NCBI GenBank assembly: GCA_022826345.1
Contig: JAJDVB010000106.1
Location: forward strand, 67,410 to 131,409
Length of the DNA stretch: 64,000 nucleotides
DNA from: Alphaproteobacteria bacterium
GTDB lineage: Bacteria > Pseudomonadota > Alphaproteobacteria > UBA828
Reading direction: 5' to 3'
In this document: in pieces, positions 37,383 through 45,878 of the stretch
Position numbering within the stretch: position 1 is the first letter of the stretch
Layout of the letters: every line of letters begins with the position of its first letter
Made by a program: the position numbers and the translations under genes
The notes under the pieces: generated by a model
What the model saw: only the letters and a program-made list of their open reading frames with translations
What the model was told of the DNA's origin: nothing
Database searches by the model: none

Positions 37383-38984
37383 TCAGAACGCCGCGTTGAC
37401 GCCCACCATGAAGACGTCGGAGTGGGCGGAAGCATCGCTGATGGTGCGGTCCGGCATCACGTCGCCGTTCTCGTTCCTGATGCTGCCGCCGCTCATGAAG
37501 TTGAGAGGCGCGAATCCGTCGACGCGGATGTATTCGGCGAAGAGCTTCACGCTGGGGAGGGCGAACCATGCGGTGCCCAGCACGAGCTGCTCCTGCTTTT
37601 CCCACGGCGCGCCGTTGGGTCCGGCCTCGAAGCGGCTGAACTCGGCGGAGAGATCGAGCGGCCCTTCGGAGAGGTCGAACCGGTACTTGGTGCCGATGTC
37701 GAAGCTCTTCACGTCACTGGCCGCGAACTCCGGCATGCCGGGGTTGAAGGTTCCAGGCCACACGTCGAGGGTACGGGCAAACTCCCCCTTGAGCGTAAAG
37801 TTGCCTGCGACGAGCCTGCCGTAGATGTCGAAGGCCGGGTTGTTGTCCCGACAGGGCAGGAAGTGCGCGATCGGGAAGTCCTGGCAGTAGGCGGAGCCCC
37901 GCAGATAGGAGCCGCCCAGAAGCAGCGTCTCCGTCGATCCCAGATCGAACGTGTAGTTCGCGTCCAGGGCGATGTTGTTCAGCCTGCTCGGGACGGCGGT
38001 TTCCTCCACGGGCATGTTGGCTGCGCGGAACTGCGCGCCGCCCTGGACGCCCATGACGGAGAGGTTGAGGTCATCGCCTGCGTAGCCCAGCGTCACCCCG
38101 TTGGCCAGCGCGCCAAAGGCATGCCAGACGGTGGATGCCGTGAACGGGTTGACCGTGTCGGTTAGCCCGAAGGGCACATCCATCTTGCCCAGGCTGGCAT
38201 AGACGGGCGAGCGGTCGAGGTTGCCGAACAGCGCGTAGGCACGGCGCATCTGCAGCTGGTTGCGTTCCAGGTCGGTATTGGTGCCGGCGCCGAAGCTTTG
38301 CTCCGGATCGAAGAGCATCTCCGCATAGCCGGTTATCCAGTCGCCGAGCGAAGCCGTGAAGCCGAGTTGCGCCGAATGGATCGTCGCCTCGGAGACCTCG
38401 TCCCCCATTTGGTTGGTCGAGGTGGGATGGCGCATCAGGTAGCCGAATTTCTCGGCCCTGTTGCTGATTTGGTAGTTTGCGATCGCCGTCACCGCTCCAT
38501 GCACATGCACGCTGTCCGGGGCGAGGGTGCCGTCCCTCTTGCGTTCGAGGATCAGACGCTGCTTGCGGTTGATGTTGGAGGTCGGATCGAGGATTTCGTA
38601 GCCATAGCCGGGATCGACACGGACGAAACCTGCTGTGCCTTCCCGCTGCTGAGCGGCTGACCGGGGAGCCGACTCCTCCGGTTCAGCCGGTTTCACTCCT
38701 TGGGCCTGGAGCGCTTCGATTTCGCGCCGGAGCTGCCGGTTTTCCTCCTCCAGTCTGTCGAGGCGTGCGGTCAAGTCATCGAGCGAATCGGCGCGCGCTG
38801 TCCCAGAATCCCAACACAAAGACATCACAAGGGTGACGCTCAATACAACAAGAAAACATTTCAGAGGAAACGAAATACTACCAGAGTAACTGTCGATTCT
38901 ATCAATCCTCTTCGCAAAGAAGAGCGCGTGTATGAATCTGCGACTGCATCTGTATGGTACGCGCCAAGCAAAGCCGATATCCAT
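37383..38984 (-). CDS. Outer-membrane porin-like beta-barrel with N-terminal coiled coil (LbtU-like)
   Basis: Up to 533 residues. A hydrophobic stretch ending in SGTARA is followed by a heptad coiled coil (DSLDDLTARLDRLEEENRQLRREIEALQAQ) and then a long barrel-like region ending with VGVNAAF, the terminal Phe typical of outer-membrane proteins. LGKMDVPFGLTDTVNPFTASTVWHAF resembles the LbtU siderophore-porin group, but I am not certain of this. The N-terminus is a problem: the ATG at 38984 gives 40 polar, basic residues before the signal-like segment, and the only nearer in-frame starts are ATT, CTG or TTG codons (about 38845-38880). Substrate unknown. Confidence 0.75.
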   Translation of the reverse strand: MDIGFAWRVPYRCSRRFIHALFFAKRIDRIDSYSGSISFPLKCFLVVLSVTLVMSLCWDSGTARADSLDDLTARLDRLEEENRQLRREIEALQAQGVKPAEPEESAPRSAAQQREGTAGFVRVDPGYGYEILDPTSNINRKQRLILERKRDGTLAPDSVHVHGAVTAIANYQISNRAEKFGYLMRHPTSTNQMGDEVSEATIHSAQLGFTASLGDWITGYAEMLFDPEQSFGAGTNTDLERNQLQMRRAYALFGNLDRSPVYASLGKMDVPFGLTDTVNPFTASTVWHAFGALANGVTLGYAGDDLNLSVMGVQGGAQFRAANMPVEETAVPSRLNNIALDANYTFDLGSTETLLLGGSYLRGSAYCQDFPIAHFLPCRDNNPAFDIYGRLVAGNFTLKGEFARTLDVWPGTFNPGMPEFAASDVKSFDIGTKYRFDLSEGPLDLSAEFSRFEAGPNGAPWEKQEQLVLGTAWFALPSVKLFAEYIRVDGFAPLNFMSGGSIRNENGDVMPDRTISDASAHSDVFMVGVNAAF

Positions 38985-39225
38985 ACTTTCTGCTTTCTCC
39001 TGCGGGCGATGGGCAGCGTTGGCGCAATTCCGCTATATGATTCCTTGCCCGGCGTTGGATAGCGGACAGAGCCATCCCCGTATGGAACTGCTGCAAGGCG
39101 GTGAGGCAGACATAACTAATGCGATGTGAAGATAACATATTCATATATTGAGACGGTCGTCAATCGAAAGCGATATGGCGCCTTGACAGATTTGACTGAC
39201 ACTGATTGCGCGCACTTTGGGCTAC

Positions 39226-39237
39226 ATCAATATTGAT
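39226..39237. promoter_or_regulatory. Perfect 12-bp palindrome, candidate operator
   Basis: ATCAATATTGAT reads the same on both strands and lies in an AT-rich segment about 240 bp upstream of the porin's first possible start. It could be an operator of a dimeric regulator. The pattern alone is weak, since short AT palindromes arise by chance. Confidence 0.3.
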
Positions 39238-39337
39238 ATCACTATTCGTAATATGTTAATCGAAATATCTAGTGCTGGGTAGCCAGTGATTCCCGCCGGC
39301 TTAGCCTTGGGCTCGTCCCCTGGCGACCGTCCGGTCA

Positions 39338-39652
39338 TCATGGAGGCCACTGTGAAGGGGAGAGCGGTGTTGCCGGGTACCGAGGGGCAGGCCCAGCAGA
39401 TTTCGTGCCTACCATGATGACGTCATGGTTGGAGCATTCCGCCTCGAGCGCACCGTCCGCGTTCGCCGTCCCAATCGTCAGGAACAAGGCCGCCGCGAGA
39501 CCGACGCTCAACGCGAATAGCAAAATTCCAAGACCAAAAGCGACTCTGTGTCTATTTCTTCGGTCATCGCTTGAGCTGGACTCCACCAAGGCATCGTTGG
39601 CGAAACTGTTGCTGCGCCGGCCGTGCAGGGACTCTGCGTGCTTACGTTCCAT
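39338..39652 (-). CDS. Hypothetical small membrane-anchored or secreted protein
   Basis: Possible 104-residue protein that I do not recognise. A polar N-terminus (about 34 residues, Ser/Asp/Arg-rich) is followed by one convincing hydrophobic segment, VAFGLGILLFALSVGLAAALFLTIGTANA, then a short polar tail with one Cys. The topology suggests a single-pass protein with a small outer part, or a long signal peptide with a TANA cleavage site. The ribosome site is weak (GGGAACC). The hydrophobic segment is the only evidence that it is coding, so it may be a chance frame in the AT-richer spacer. Confidence 0.35.
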   Translation of the reverse strand: MERKHAESLHGRRSNSFANDALVESSSSDDRRNRHRVAFGLGILLFALSVGLAAALFLTIGTANADGALEAECSNHDVIMVGTKSAGPAPRYPATPLSPSQWPP

Positions 39653-39842
39653 AGAGTCTGGTTCCCGAGGCGGACCTCGGCGAGAAGTGCCGCGACTGCT
39701 TCATTTGCTCCCGTGCAATCACCGGTCGGCAGCCAGTCAGGGCAACGAGCTGGCCACCGTCAGCCCACAAACGCGTGGTTCACATCGTGCAACCGTGTCG
39801 AAGTACGAGGGTTCCATAAGTCATGCCGATATTCAATCGACT

Positions 39843-39862
39843 ATGATATGTCGTCATATCAT
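39843..39862. repeat. Inverted repeat ATGATATG-4-CATATCAT
   Basis: Perfect 8-bp arms around TCGT, in an AT-rich patch about 145 bp downstream of the bioD stop. On RNA it would form a weak AT hairpin, so an operator or protein-binding site seems likelier than a terminator. Evidence is the symmetry only. Confidence 0.4.
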
Positions 39863-40006
39863 ATATCGCAGCGATCAAGTTCATATGCGCCGCAGGGCAT
39901 GGCGTGGGTTTTTGAGCGTCGCTCCACGCACCAACCCGCTATACGCGTCGTTATGAAAGCTGAGGTGCCCGCTGAACGGTGGGAGGGTGTGTCCTCTAGC
40001 GGTGGC

Positions 40007-40690
40007 TCAGCCGTCCAAGAGGCCCAGCGCGCGGGCGAGGAGAGGGGCCTCGCGCCAGGGGGCAGAGGAGGCAGAGAGACGCGGTACGTGCGCGATGGAT
40101 AGCGGCCCGGCATGTCGGGCGATGGTCTCCGCCGTCTCCGCTGGTGGCACCGGACTCTCCGGCGATTCACTGATGACGAGACCGGCGACCTTGATGCCGC
40201 GCCCGCGAATGGCCGCGAGCGTGGTCAGCGTGTGGCTTATGGTGCCGAGATAGCTGCCCGTCACCACCAGCGCCGGCGCGCCGAGCGCCGCGATCCAGTC
40301 CAGCACGGTGTGGTCGTCGTTCAACGGCACCATGGCCCCGCCGATGCCCTCGATCAGCAACGGATCGCCCTCGGCGGTCCGGCAGTAGGCGACGATCTCT
40401 GCCAGGTCGAGGCGGCGTCCCTCGCGGGCTGCGGCCATGTCCGGCGAGAGTGGGGCCCCGAAACGCCAGGGCGTGATCTCGGCGACTGTGGACTCTGTCA
40501 CCGCCTCGCCCAGGCTCGCGAGGAGGACGCCGGGGTCGCTCTCTGCAAGCGTCGCCGGGTCGTAGCCGCTGAGCACCGGCTTGAGCGCGCGCACCGGCCG
40601 CCCCGCCGCGCGAAGCTCGTGGCAAAGCGCGGCCGCGACGAGGGTCTTGCCGATCTCGGTGCCCGTGGCGGTGACGAAAAGCGTGCTCAT
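40007..40690 (-). CDS. bioD: Dethiobiotin synthetase
   Basis: 227-residue ATP-dependent carboxylase that closes the ureido ring of dethiobiotin from diaminopelargonate. P-loop TATGTEIGKTLVAAAL (about residues 7-22), the KPVLSGYDP segment and the acidic EGIGGAMVPL motif are in place. The ATG overlaps the bioF stop (ATGA), so the pair is coupled. bioB and a clear bioA are not beside it; they must be elsewhere if biotin is made. Confidence 0.93.
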   Translation of the reverse strand: MSTLFVTATGTEIGKTLVAAALCHELRAAGRPVRALKPVLSGYDPATLAESDPGVLLASLGEAVTESTVAEITPWRFGAPLSPDMAAAREGRRLDLAEIVAYCRTAEGDPLLIEGIGGAMVPLNDDHTVLDWIAALGAPALVVTGSYLGTISHTLTTLAAIRGRGIKVAGLVISESPESPVPPAETAETIARHAGPLSIAHVPRLSASSAPWREAPLLARALGLLDG

Positions 40691-41850
40691 GGCTCGTCCC
40701 GATCGAGGATGCGTTCTCGCACGATGTCCGCCAGCCGCTCAATGTCGGTGTCGTCGTGGCCGGCGCTGAAGGTGAGGCGGAGCCGCGCCGTGCCCTCCGG
40801 CACGGTCGGCGGCCGGATCGCCGTGACCAGAAAGCCCTCGTCTTCCAGCAGTCGCGAAGCCGCGAGCGCGCGCTCCGGCGCTCCCAGCAGAATCGGCACG
40901 ATGCAGCTCTCCGGTGCCGGCAGATTGAGGCGCGCGCAGAAGAGCGACGCCTTGCGCAGCGGCGCCGCGACCAGGTCGGGATCGTTCGCAATCAGGTCGA
41001 GGGCGGCGATGCTGGCCGCGACCACGCCCGGCGGCAGGCCGGTGGAGTAGATGAAGGGCCGCGCGCGGGTGCGGATCAGATCGATCACCGGCTGCGCGGC
41101 GCAGAGATAGCCGCCGTAGCTGCCCACCGCCTTCGACAGCGTGCCCATCTGCAGCGGCACCTCGGTCTTCGCGCCGCCCATGAAGCCCGAGCCGCGCCCG
41201 CCGCCCACCACGCCGATGCCGTGGGCGTCGTCGGTCATCAGCCATGTGTCGTGGGCCGCCGCGATCTCGGCCAGCGCCGCGACCGGGGCGAGGTCGCCAT
41301 CCATGCTGAACACGCCGTCGGTGAGCAGCAACGCGCGCTCGTGACCGGCGCGGTGCTCCGCCAGCAAGCCCTCCACATGGTCGAGATCGTTATGCCGGAA
41401 GATCTCGACGCGCGAACGCGAGAGCGCCGCGCCCGCGCGCAGGCAGGCGTGGCTCAGCTCGTCAGCCACGATCAGATCGCCGGCACCGACGAGGCTCGGA
41501 ATGATGCCGAGATTGGCGAGGTAGCCCGAGCCGAAGACGCAGGCATCGTCGGTGCCCTTGAGGCGCGCCAGCCGGCCTTCCAGCGCCGCAAAGAGGGGAT
41601 GGTTGCCGGTGACGAGCCGCGACGCGCCGGCCCCGGCGCCCCAGCGCTCGGTGGCCTCGACAGCCGCCCGCTTGACCGCCGGGTGCTGCGAGAGGTTGAG
41701 GTAGTCGTTGCTGCAGAAAGAGATCAGCCGGCGGCCGTTGCGCTTCACCTCGACAGGACCGCACGGCGCGGTTACGTGGACGGTGCGGCGCAGCTGCCGC
41801 TCCGCGAGCGCGGCGAGCTTGGCCTCGGCGAAGCGTTCGAGCGTGTTCAT
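40687..41850 (-). CDS. bioF: 8-amino-7-oxononanoate synthase
   Basis: 387-residue pyridoxal-phosphate enzyme that condenses pimeloyl-CoA or -ACP with alanine. It has SNDYLNLSQHPAVKRAA near the N-terminus, GSGYLANLGII, MTDDAHGIGVVG and the Schiff-base lysine in MGTLSKAVGSYGGYL (about residue 240). GGGAG stands 5 nt before the ATG at 41850; the upstream GTG at 41856 is less likely. The downstream gene is bioD. The next upstream gene is a glutamate-semialdehyde aminomutase-like transaminase that is not a typical BioA. Confidence 0.93.
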   Translation of the reverse strand: MNTLERFAEAKLAALAERQLRRTVHVTAPCGPVEVKRNGRRLISFCSNDYLNLSQHPAVKRAAVEATERWGAGAGASRLVTGNHPLFAALEGRLARLKGTDDACVFGSGYLANLGIIPSLVGAGDLIVADELSHACLRAGAALSRSRVEIFRHNDLDHVEGLLAEHRAGHERALLLTDGVFSMDGDLAPVAALAEIAAAHDTWLMTDDAHGIGVVGGGRGSGFMGGAKTEVPLQMGTLSKAVGSYGGYLCAAQPVIDLIRTRARPFIYSTGLPPGVVAASIAALDLIANDPDLVAAPLRKASLFCARLNLPAPESCIVPILLGAPERALAASRLLEDEGFLVTAIRPPTVPEGTARLRLTFSAGHDDTDIERLADIVRERILDRDEP

Positions 41851-41892
41851 GCGCACTCCCGCGCCGAGGCGGCGGTGCCGCGCGGGTGCGGT

Positions 41893-43305
41893 CTAAAGCT
41901 CGCCCTCGCGGCGCAGCATGCGGATGGTCTCGCGGAAGGCGTCGACGGTGACGGGGAGATCGTCGGCCGTGTTGGCGGCCGAGGTCATGCCGCCGGGCCA
42001 GCCCTGAATGTCCACGCCGTTCACCAGCAGGCCGAGGCGGATCTTGTTGACGAGCTCCGGCGGGCGCTCCTTGAGCTCCGCGTAGTCGATCTCCAGGGGA
42101 TCGAAAGTTGACGGCGTGATCGCGCGCCCGCGCGGATTCATGAAGAGATGGAACGAGGAGAAGGTGCCGTAGACCGACCAGGGCACGCCTTCATCCTCCA
42201 GCACCCCGTTGAGCCCGGCCTGAAGCTCGGCGCCGAAGGCCGACGCTTTCTCGCAAGCATCCGAATCCCGCACGATCTCGAGCGCGGCCGTGCCGGCGGC
42301 GGCGGAGACGGGGTTCGCGTTGAAGGTGCCGGGGTGAAAGATTTTCTCGCGGCCGCTTGCCTTGGTCTCGTAGAAGTCCAGGTCGTCGAGAATCTCCTTG
42401 CGCCCGGCCACGGCCCCGCCGGGCAGGCCGCCGGCGATGATCTTGGCGTGGGTGCTCATGTCGGGCGTCACGCCGAAATGCCCCTGCGCGCCGCCGGGGG
42501 AGACACGGAAGCCGGTAATCACCTCGTCGAAGATCAGCACAACGCCGTGCTTCGCCGTCAGCTCCCGCAGGAAGCCCAGAAATTCGAACGCATGGGGCAC
42601 GAGCCCGAAGGAGCCGCCGGTCGGCTCCAGGATCGCGGCGGCGATGTCGTCGTCGGCCTCGAACGCGGCGCGCGCGGCCTCCTCGTCGCCGGGTGGCAGC
42701 AGGATCACCTGGGACGCGAGGTCGGGCAAAACGCCGGTCGTTGGCGAACCGTCGAAGTGCGAGATGTAGCCGGAGGTCATGTGGTCGTGCCAGCCGTGGA
42801 AGTGGCCCTTGAAGCGCACGATCTTGTGCTTGCCGGTGTGGGCACGGGCGAGACGGAGCGCCATGTGTGTCGCCTCGGTGCCGGAGGAGGTGAAGCGCAC
42901 CCGTTCCGCGCACGGCACCATTTCGCGCACGATCTGCGCCCAGCGCACCTCGCGTTCGTGGTTGGCGCCGGGATGCGTGCCGTCCGGTAGCGCCTCCTGG
43001 ATCGCCGCGAGCACTTCGGGCCGGCCGTGGCCGAGCAGCAGGGCGCCGTGGCCGCCGGCATAGTCGACATACTCGTTGCCGTCCCGATCCCACTTGCGCG
43101 AGCCCTCGGCCCGCGTGACGTAGATGCCGTAGGGCTGCATGTGGCGTGCGTCGTGGACGATGCCCGAGGGCAGGATGTCCCTGGCCTCGGCCGCGAGCGC
43201 TGCCGAGCCCGGCGTCTTCGTCAGATAGGCCTGAACGATGCCGGAGTTGGAGGCGAGCAGGTCGGCGCTCGACGGCGCTGCCGCCTGTGATGTTGCCGTG
43301 TTCAT
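41893..43305 (-). CDS. Class III aminotransferase (glutamate-1-semialdehyde aminomutase-like)
   Basis: 470-residue PLP-dependent enzyme. FTSSGTEATHMALRLARAHTGKHKIVRFKGHFHGWHD is strongly like glutamate-1-semialdehyde 2,1-aminomutase; LIFDEVITGFRVSPGG holds the Asp that pairs with PLP nitrogen; the lysine is in THAKIIAGGLPGG. Several GSAM-like proteins are transaminases of unrelated substrates, so the reaction is open. It lies 42 bp upstream of bioF and 8 bp downstream of the PxpA/YcsF-like gene on the same strand. It might supply an amino donor to the biotin pathway, but it could equally serve amino-acid catabolism with PxpA. Confidence 0.85.
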   Translation of the reverse strand: MNTATSQAAAPSSADLLASNSGIVQAYLTKTPGSAALAAEARDILPSGIVHDARHMQPYGIYVTRAEGSRKWDRDGNEYVDYAGGHGALLLGHGRPEVLAAIQEALPDGTHPGANHEREVRWAQIVREMVPCAERVRFTSSGTEATHMALRLARAHTGKHKIVRFKGHFHGWHDHMTSGYISHFDGSPTTGVLPDLASQVILLPPGDEEAARAAFEADDDIAAAILEPTGGSFGLVPHAFEFLGFLRELTAKHGVVLIFDEVITGFRVSPGGAQGHFGVTPDMSTHAKIIAGGLPGGAVAGRKEILDDLDFYETKASGREKIFHPGTFNANPVSAAAGTAALEIVRDSDACEKASAFGAELQAGLNGVLEDEGVPWSVYGTFSSFHLFMNPRGRAITPSTFDPLEIDYAELKERPPELVNKIRLGLLVNGVDIQGWPGGMTSAANTADDLPVTVDAFRETIRMLRREGEL

Positions 43306-43313
43306 GTCCTGTC

Positions 43314-44036
43314 CTATTCGATGTAGGGATCGACCGCGTCGCGCACGGCCTTGGCGACCGCGACGGCGCCCGGCGTGTCCGAGTGGACGCAGATCGTCTC
43401 AGCCTTCGTCGGAACGTCCTTGCCGTTGACCGAGCGGATAACGCCGTCCTTCACCACGCGCATGATCTGCGCCACCGCCTGTTCCGGCGCCACGGACTTG
43501 TGCTCGCGGGTGATGATGCAGCGGCCCTCGTCGTCATAGTCGAGGTCGGCGAAGATCTCCCACACGACTTCGGCGTACTTGGGCCAGATGCTCTCGTGCA
43601 TGGTGCCGGTGGTGCCGTACATCGGCACGCCGAAGACTTGGGCCGCCTCGGCGCAGGCGGTTGCCACGTCCTCGTCGATCCAGGCGGCGCCGTAGAGCGC
43701 ACCGTGCGGCTTCAGGTGGTTGAGTGTCATCCCCTCCATCTCGAGGAAGCCCTTCAGCGCGCCGCATTGATAGATGATGGCGTCGCGCAGCTCCTTGCGG
43801 TCCATCTTCATGTAACGCCGGCCGAAGCCGTCCCGATCGGGGAACGAGGGGTGAGCGCCCACCTTCACGCCGTGCTTCTTGGCGAGCACGACGGTCTCGT
43901 GCATCACGCCGGGGTCCGAGGCGTGAAAGCCGCAGGCGACGTTGGCCGAGGTGATGTAGGGCATGATCGCCTCGTCGTCGCCGCAGGTGTAGATGCTGTA
44001 GGCCTCGCCCATGTCGCAGTTGATGTCGATCCCCAT
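43314..44036 (-). CDS. LamB/YcsF family protein (5-oxoprolinase subunit A-like)
   Basis: 240-residue protein. The N-terminus [41 protein letters not shown] is the YcsF signature, with [16 protein letters not shown] following. In many bacteria YcsF (PxpA) is part of an ATP-dependent 5-oxoprolinase with PxpB and PxpC; neither partner is next to it here, so the activity is uncertain. The ATG at 44034-44036 follows AGGGGGAAACC. Frame upstream to 44234 is ignored. It may be cotranscribed with the aminotransferase 8 bp downstream. Confidence 0.85.
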   Translation of the reverse strand: MGIDINCDMGEAYSIYTCGDDEAIMPYITSANVACGFHASDPGVMHETVVLAKKHGVKVGAHPSFPDRDGFGRRYMKMDRKELRDAIIYQCGALKGFLEMEGMTLNHLKPHGALYGAAWIDEDVATACAEAAQVFGVPMYGTTGTMHESIWPKYAEVVWEIFADLDYDDEGRCIITREHKSVAPEQAVAQIMRVVKDGVIRSVNGKDVPTKAETICVHSDTPGAVAVAKAVRDAVDPYIE

Positions 44037-44233
44037 GGTTTCCCCCTGCCGTTCCGCCGCCTCTCCACCCGCAGTCACAGGTGAGTAACGAGAACTGTCG
44101 CTCAAACGTAGCAGGATTGTTCCCCAATCTCGATTCCGTAGCCCGCGATCTTGCTCAGACCCGAGAAGGTCCGGTGGCTTTGCGCTCCGTGGCCGTGTGT
44201 TTATATGGCGAAGCCATCGGAACCCGAGTCGCA

Positions 44234-45046
44234 ATGAGTGCGCCCGTCGATGCCGTGACCAGAATTGGTCGTCGAGTGACGCGTGAACTCGACCGGTTGA
44301 AGAAGTATCGACTGGCGGCCGGGCTCCTTTCCTTCGCCGGCCTCGTGCTCGGCACTCTTCGCGATCTGGCGCCGATCATCGTGGTGGTCGCGGTGTTCCA
44401 GGTCGCGATTCTGCGTCAACCCTTCCCCGATCTCGGCGGCATCATCGGCGGCCTCGTGCTCGTGATGCTTGGGCTCGCGCTCTTCATCAAGGGCCTGGAG
44501 ATGGGCCTGTTCCCGCTTGGCGAGGGTCTGGCCCAGGGGTTCGCGCAGAAGGGCAGCCTGTTCTGGCTGCTCGTTTTCGCCTTCGCGCTCGGTTTCGGGA
44601 CCACGGTCGCGGAGCCCGCGTTGATCGCCGTCACGGGTGAGGCCGCCCGGGTCGCCGCAGACGCGGGCGTCGTTGCCGCTGACGTGGACGCCATGGATTC
44701 CTACGCGCTCGGGTTGCGCTACACGGTCGCCGTCTCGGTCGGCGTCGGCATCACGCTCGGCGTGCTCCGCATTCTCAAGGGCTGGCCGCTCCACTACTGG
44801 ATCATCGGCGGTTACATCATCGCCGTCGGTCTGACCTTCCTCGCGCCGGACGAGATCGTGGGGATTGCCTACGATTCCGGCGGGGTTACGACGTCCACCA
44901 TCACTGTGCCCATGGTGACGGCCCTCGGCGTCGGTCTCGCCACGGCGATTCGCGGGCGCAACCCTCTGATCGACGGCTTCGGCCTCATCGCCTACGCGAG
45001 CCTCACGCCGATCATTTTCGTGCTCGTTTTCGGCATGGTGTTCTGA
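44234..45046 (+). CDS. DUF1538 family membrane protein (first, divergent copy)
   Basis: 270-residue integral membrane protein with about seven hydrophobic segments. Family motifs: [23 protein letters not shown] and [26 protein letters not shown] near the C-terminus. The ATG at 44234 replaces a longer frame to 44081. It differs much more from the next two genes than they do from each other and has an extra insert around residue 140 ([18 protein letters not shown]). It is 12 bp upstream of the second copy. Role unknown; conserved polar motifs inside membrane segments (TTVAEP, DSGGVT) suggest transport. Confidence 0.85.
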   Translation: MSAPVDAVTRIGRRVTRELDRLKKYRLAAGLLSFAGLVLGTLRDLAPIIVVVAVFQVAILRQPFPDLGGIIGGLVLVMLGLALFIKGLEMGLFPLGEGLAQGFAQKGSLFWLLVFAFALGFGTTVAEPALIAVTGEAARVAADAGVVAADVDAMDSYALGLRYTVAVSVGVGITLGVLRILKGWPLHYWIIGGYIIAVGLTFLAPDEIVGIAYDSGGVTTSTITVPMVTALGVGLATAIRGRNPLIDGFGLIAYASLTPIIFVLVFGMVF

Positions 45047-45058
45047 GGGGACGGCGCC

Positions 45059-45844
45059 GTGGAACTGCTCGCCCGCATTCCTGCCGTCAGTTTGGACACG
45101 GTGCGCGACGAGGCCCCGCTGATCGGCCTCGTGCTGTTTTTCTGCGTCGTCGTCCTGCGCCGGCGCCCGCCAAATCTTGGCCGCCTCATCGTGGGCTTCG
45201 TCTACGTCACCATCGGGCTCGCACTCTTTCTCATCGGGCTGGAACAGGCTCTCTTCCCCCTCGGCAAGACCATGGCGGCTCAACTGACCGACCCGGCATT
45301 CCTCGGCATCGGGGAGGGCGCGACGGCGCACTGGCTGGACTATGGATGGATCTATGCCTTCGCGGCAGCCATCGGCTTTGGCACCACCATCGCGGAGCCG
45401 TCGCTGCTCGCCGTCGCCGAGAAAGCCGGCGCCGTCTCCGGCGGCACGATCAAACCTTGGGGCCTGCGCATCGCGGTTGCCATCGGCGTCGCGGTCGGAG
45501 TCGGCTTGGGCGCAGTCCGCATCGTCATTGGGCTGCCGCTGCACTATCTGATCATGGCCGGCTACGCGATCGTGATCGTCCAGACGATCTTCGCTGCGCG
45601 CAACACCATCCCGCTCGCCTACGATTCCGGCGGCGTCACGACCTCGACCGTCACGGTGCCGCTGGTCGCCGCCTTGGGTCTCGGGCTCGCCGCCAACATG
45701 CCGGGCCGCAGCCCGCTGATCGACGGCTTCGGACTTATCGCGTTCGCCAGTGTTTTCCCCATCATTGCCGTGCTGGGCTACGCACAACTCTCGTCGGCGC
45801 TTGAGGCTGCAGAAAAGCGCCGCCGCAGGCGCGGTCACGCCTGA
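45059..45844 (+). CDS. DUF1538 family membrane protein (second copy)
   Basis: 261-residue membrane protein that starts with GTG after GAGGGG. Seven or so hydrophobic segments. It carries the same two motifs as the first copy: FGTTIAEPSLLAVAEKAGAVSGG and [45 protein letters not shown]. By eye about three quarters of residues match the third copy, so these arose by tandem duplication. In many DUF1538 proteins two such halves are joined in one polypeptide; here they are separate chains that could assemble as a heteromer. No substrate can be named. Confidence 0.87.
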   Translation: MELLARIPAVSLDTVRDEAPLIGLVLFFCVVVLRRRPPNLGRLIVGFVYVTIGLALFLIGLEQALFPLGKTMAAQLTDPAFLGIGEGATAHWLDYGWIYAFAAAIGFGTTIAEPSLLAVAEKAGAVSGGTIKPWGLRIAVAIGVAVGVGLGAVRIVIGLPLHYLIMAGYAIVIVQTIFAARNTIPLAYDSGGVTTSTVTVPLVAALGLGLAANMPGRSPLIDGFGLIAFASVFPIIAVLGYAQLSSALEAAEKRRRRRGHA

Positions 45845-45878
45845 TGCGGATGCCTGTCACGGCCTTCGGGGGTGCTGC

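Larger units (their letters stand above)
38985..40006. other. 1-kb AT-richer intergenic region with palindromes
   Basis: This is the longest stretch without a convincing gene. Its base composition is visibly richer in A and T than its neighbours, most clearly at 39120-39270 and 39830-39880. It contains a perfect 12-bp palindrome (39226-39237), an 8-bp inverted repeat (39843-39862) and a TTGACA hexamer at 39184. Short frames occur on both strands; only one (39338-39652, minus) has any protein-like feature. It lies upstream of the porin and downstream of bioD. I cannot assign its content further. Confidence 0.6.

Noticed and set aside
41893..43305. BioA (adenosylmethionine-8-amino-7-oxononanoate transaminase) because it lies next to bioF-bioD
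   Set aside because: The sequence is like glutamate-1-semialdehyde aminomutase (FTSSGTEATHMALRLAR, FKGHFHGWHD), not like BioA; context alone is not enough.
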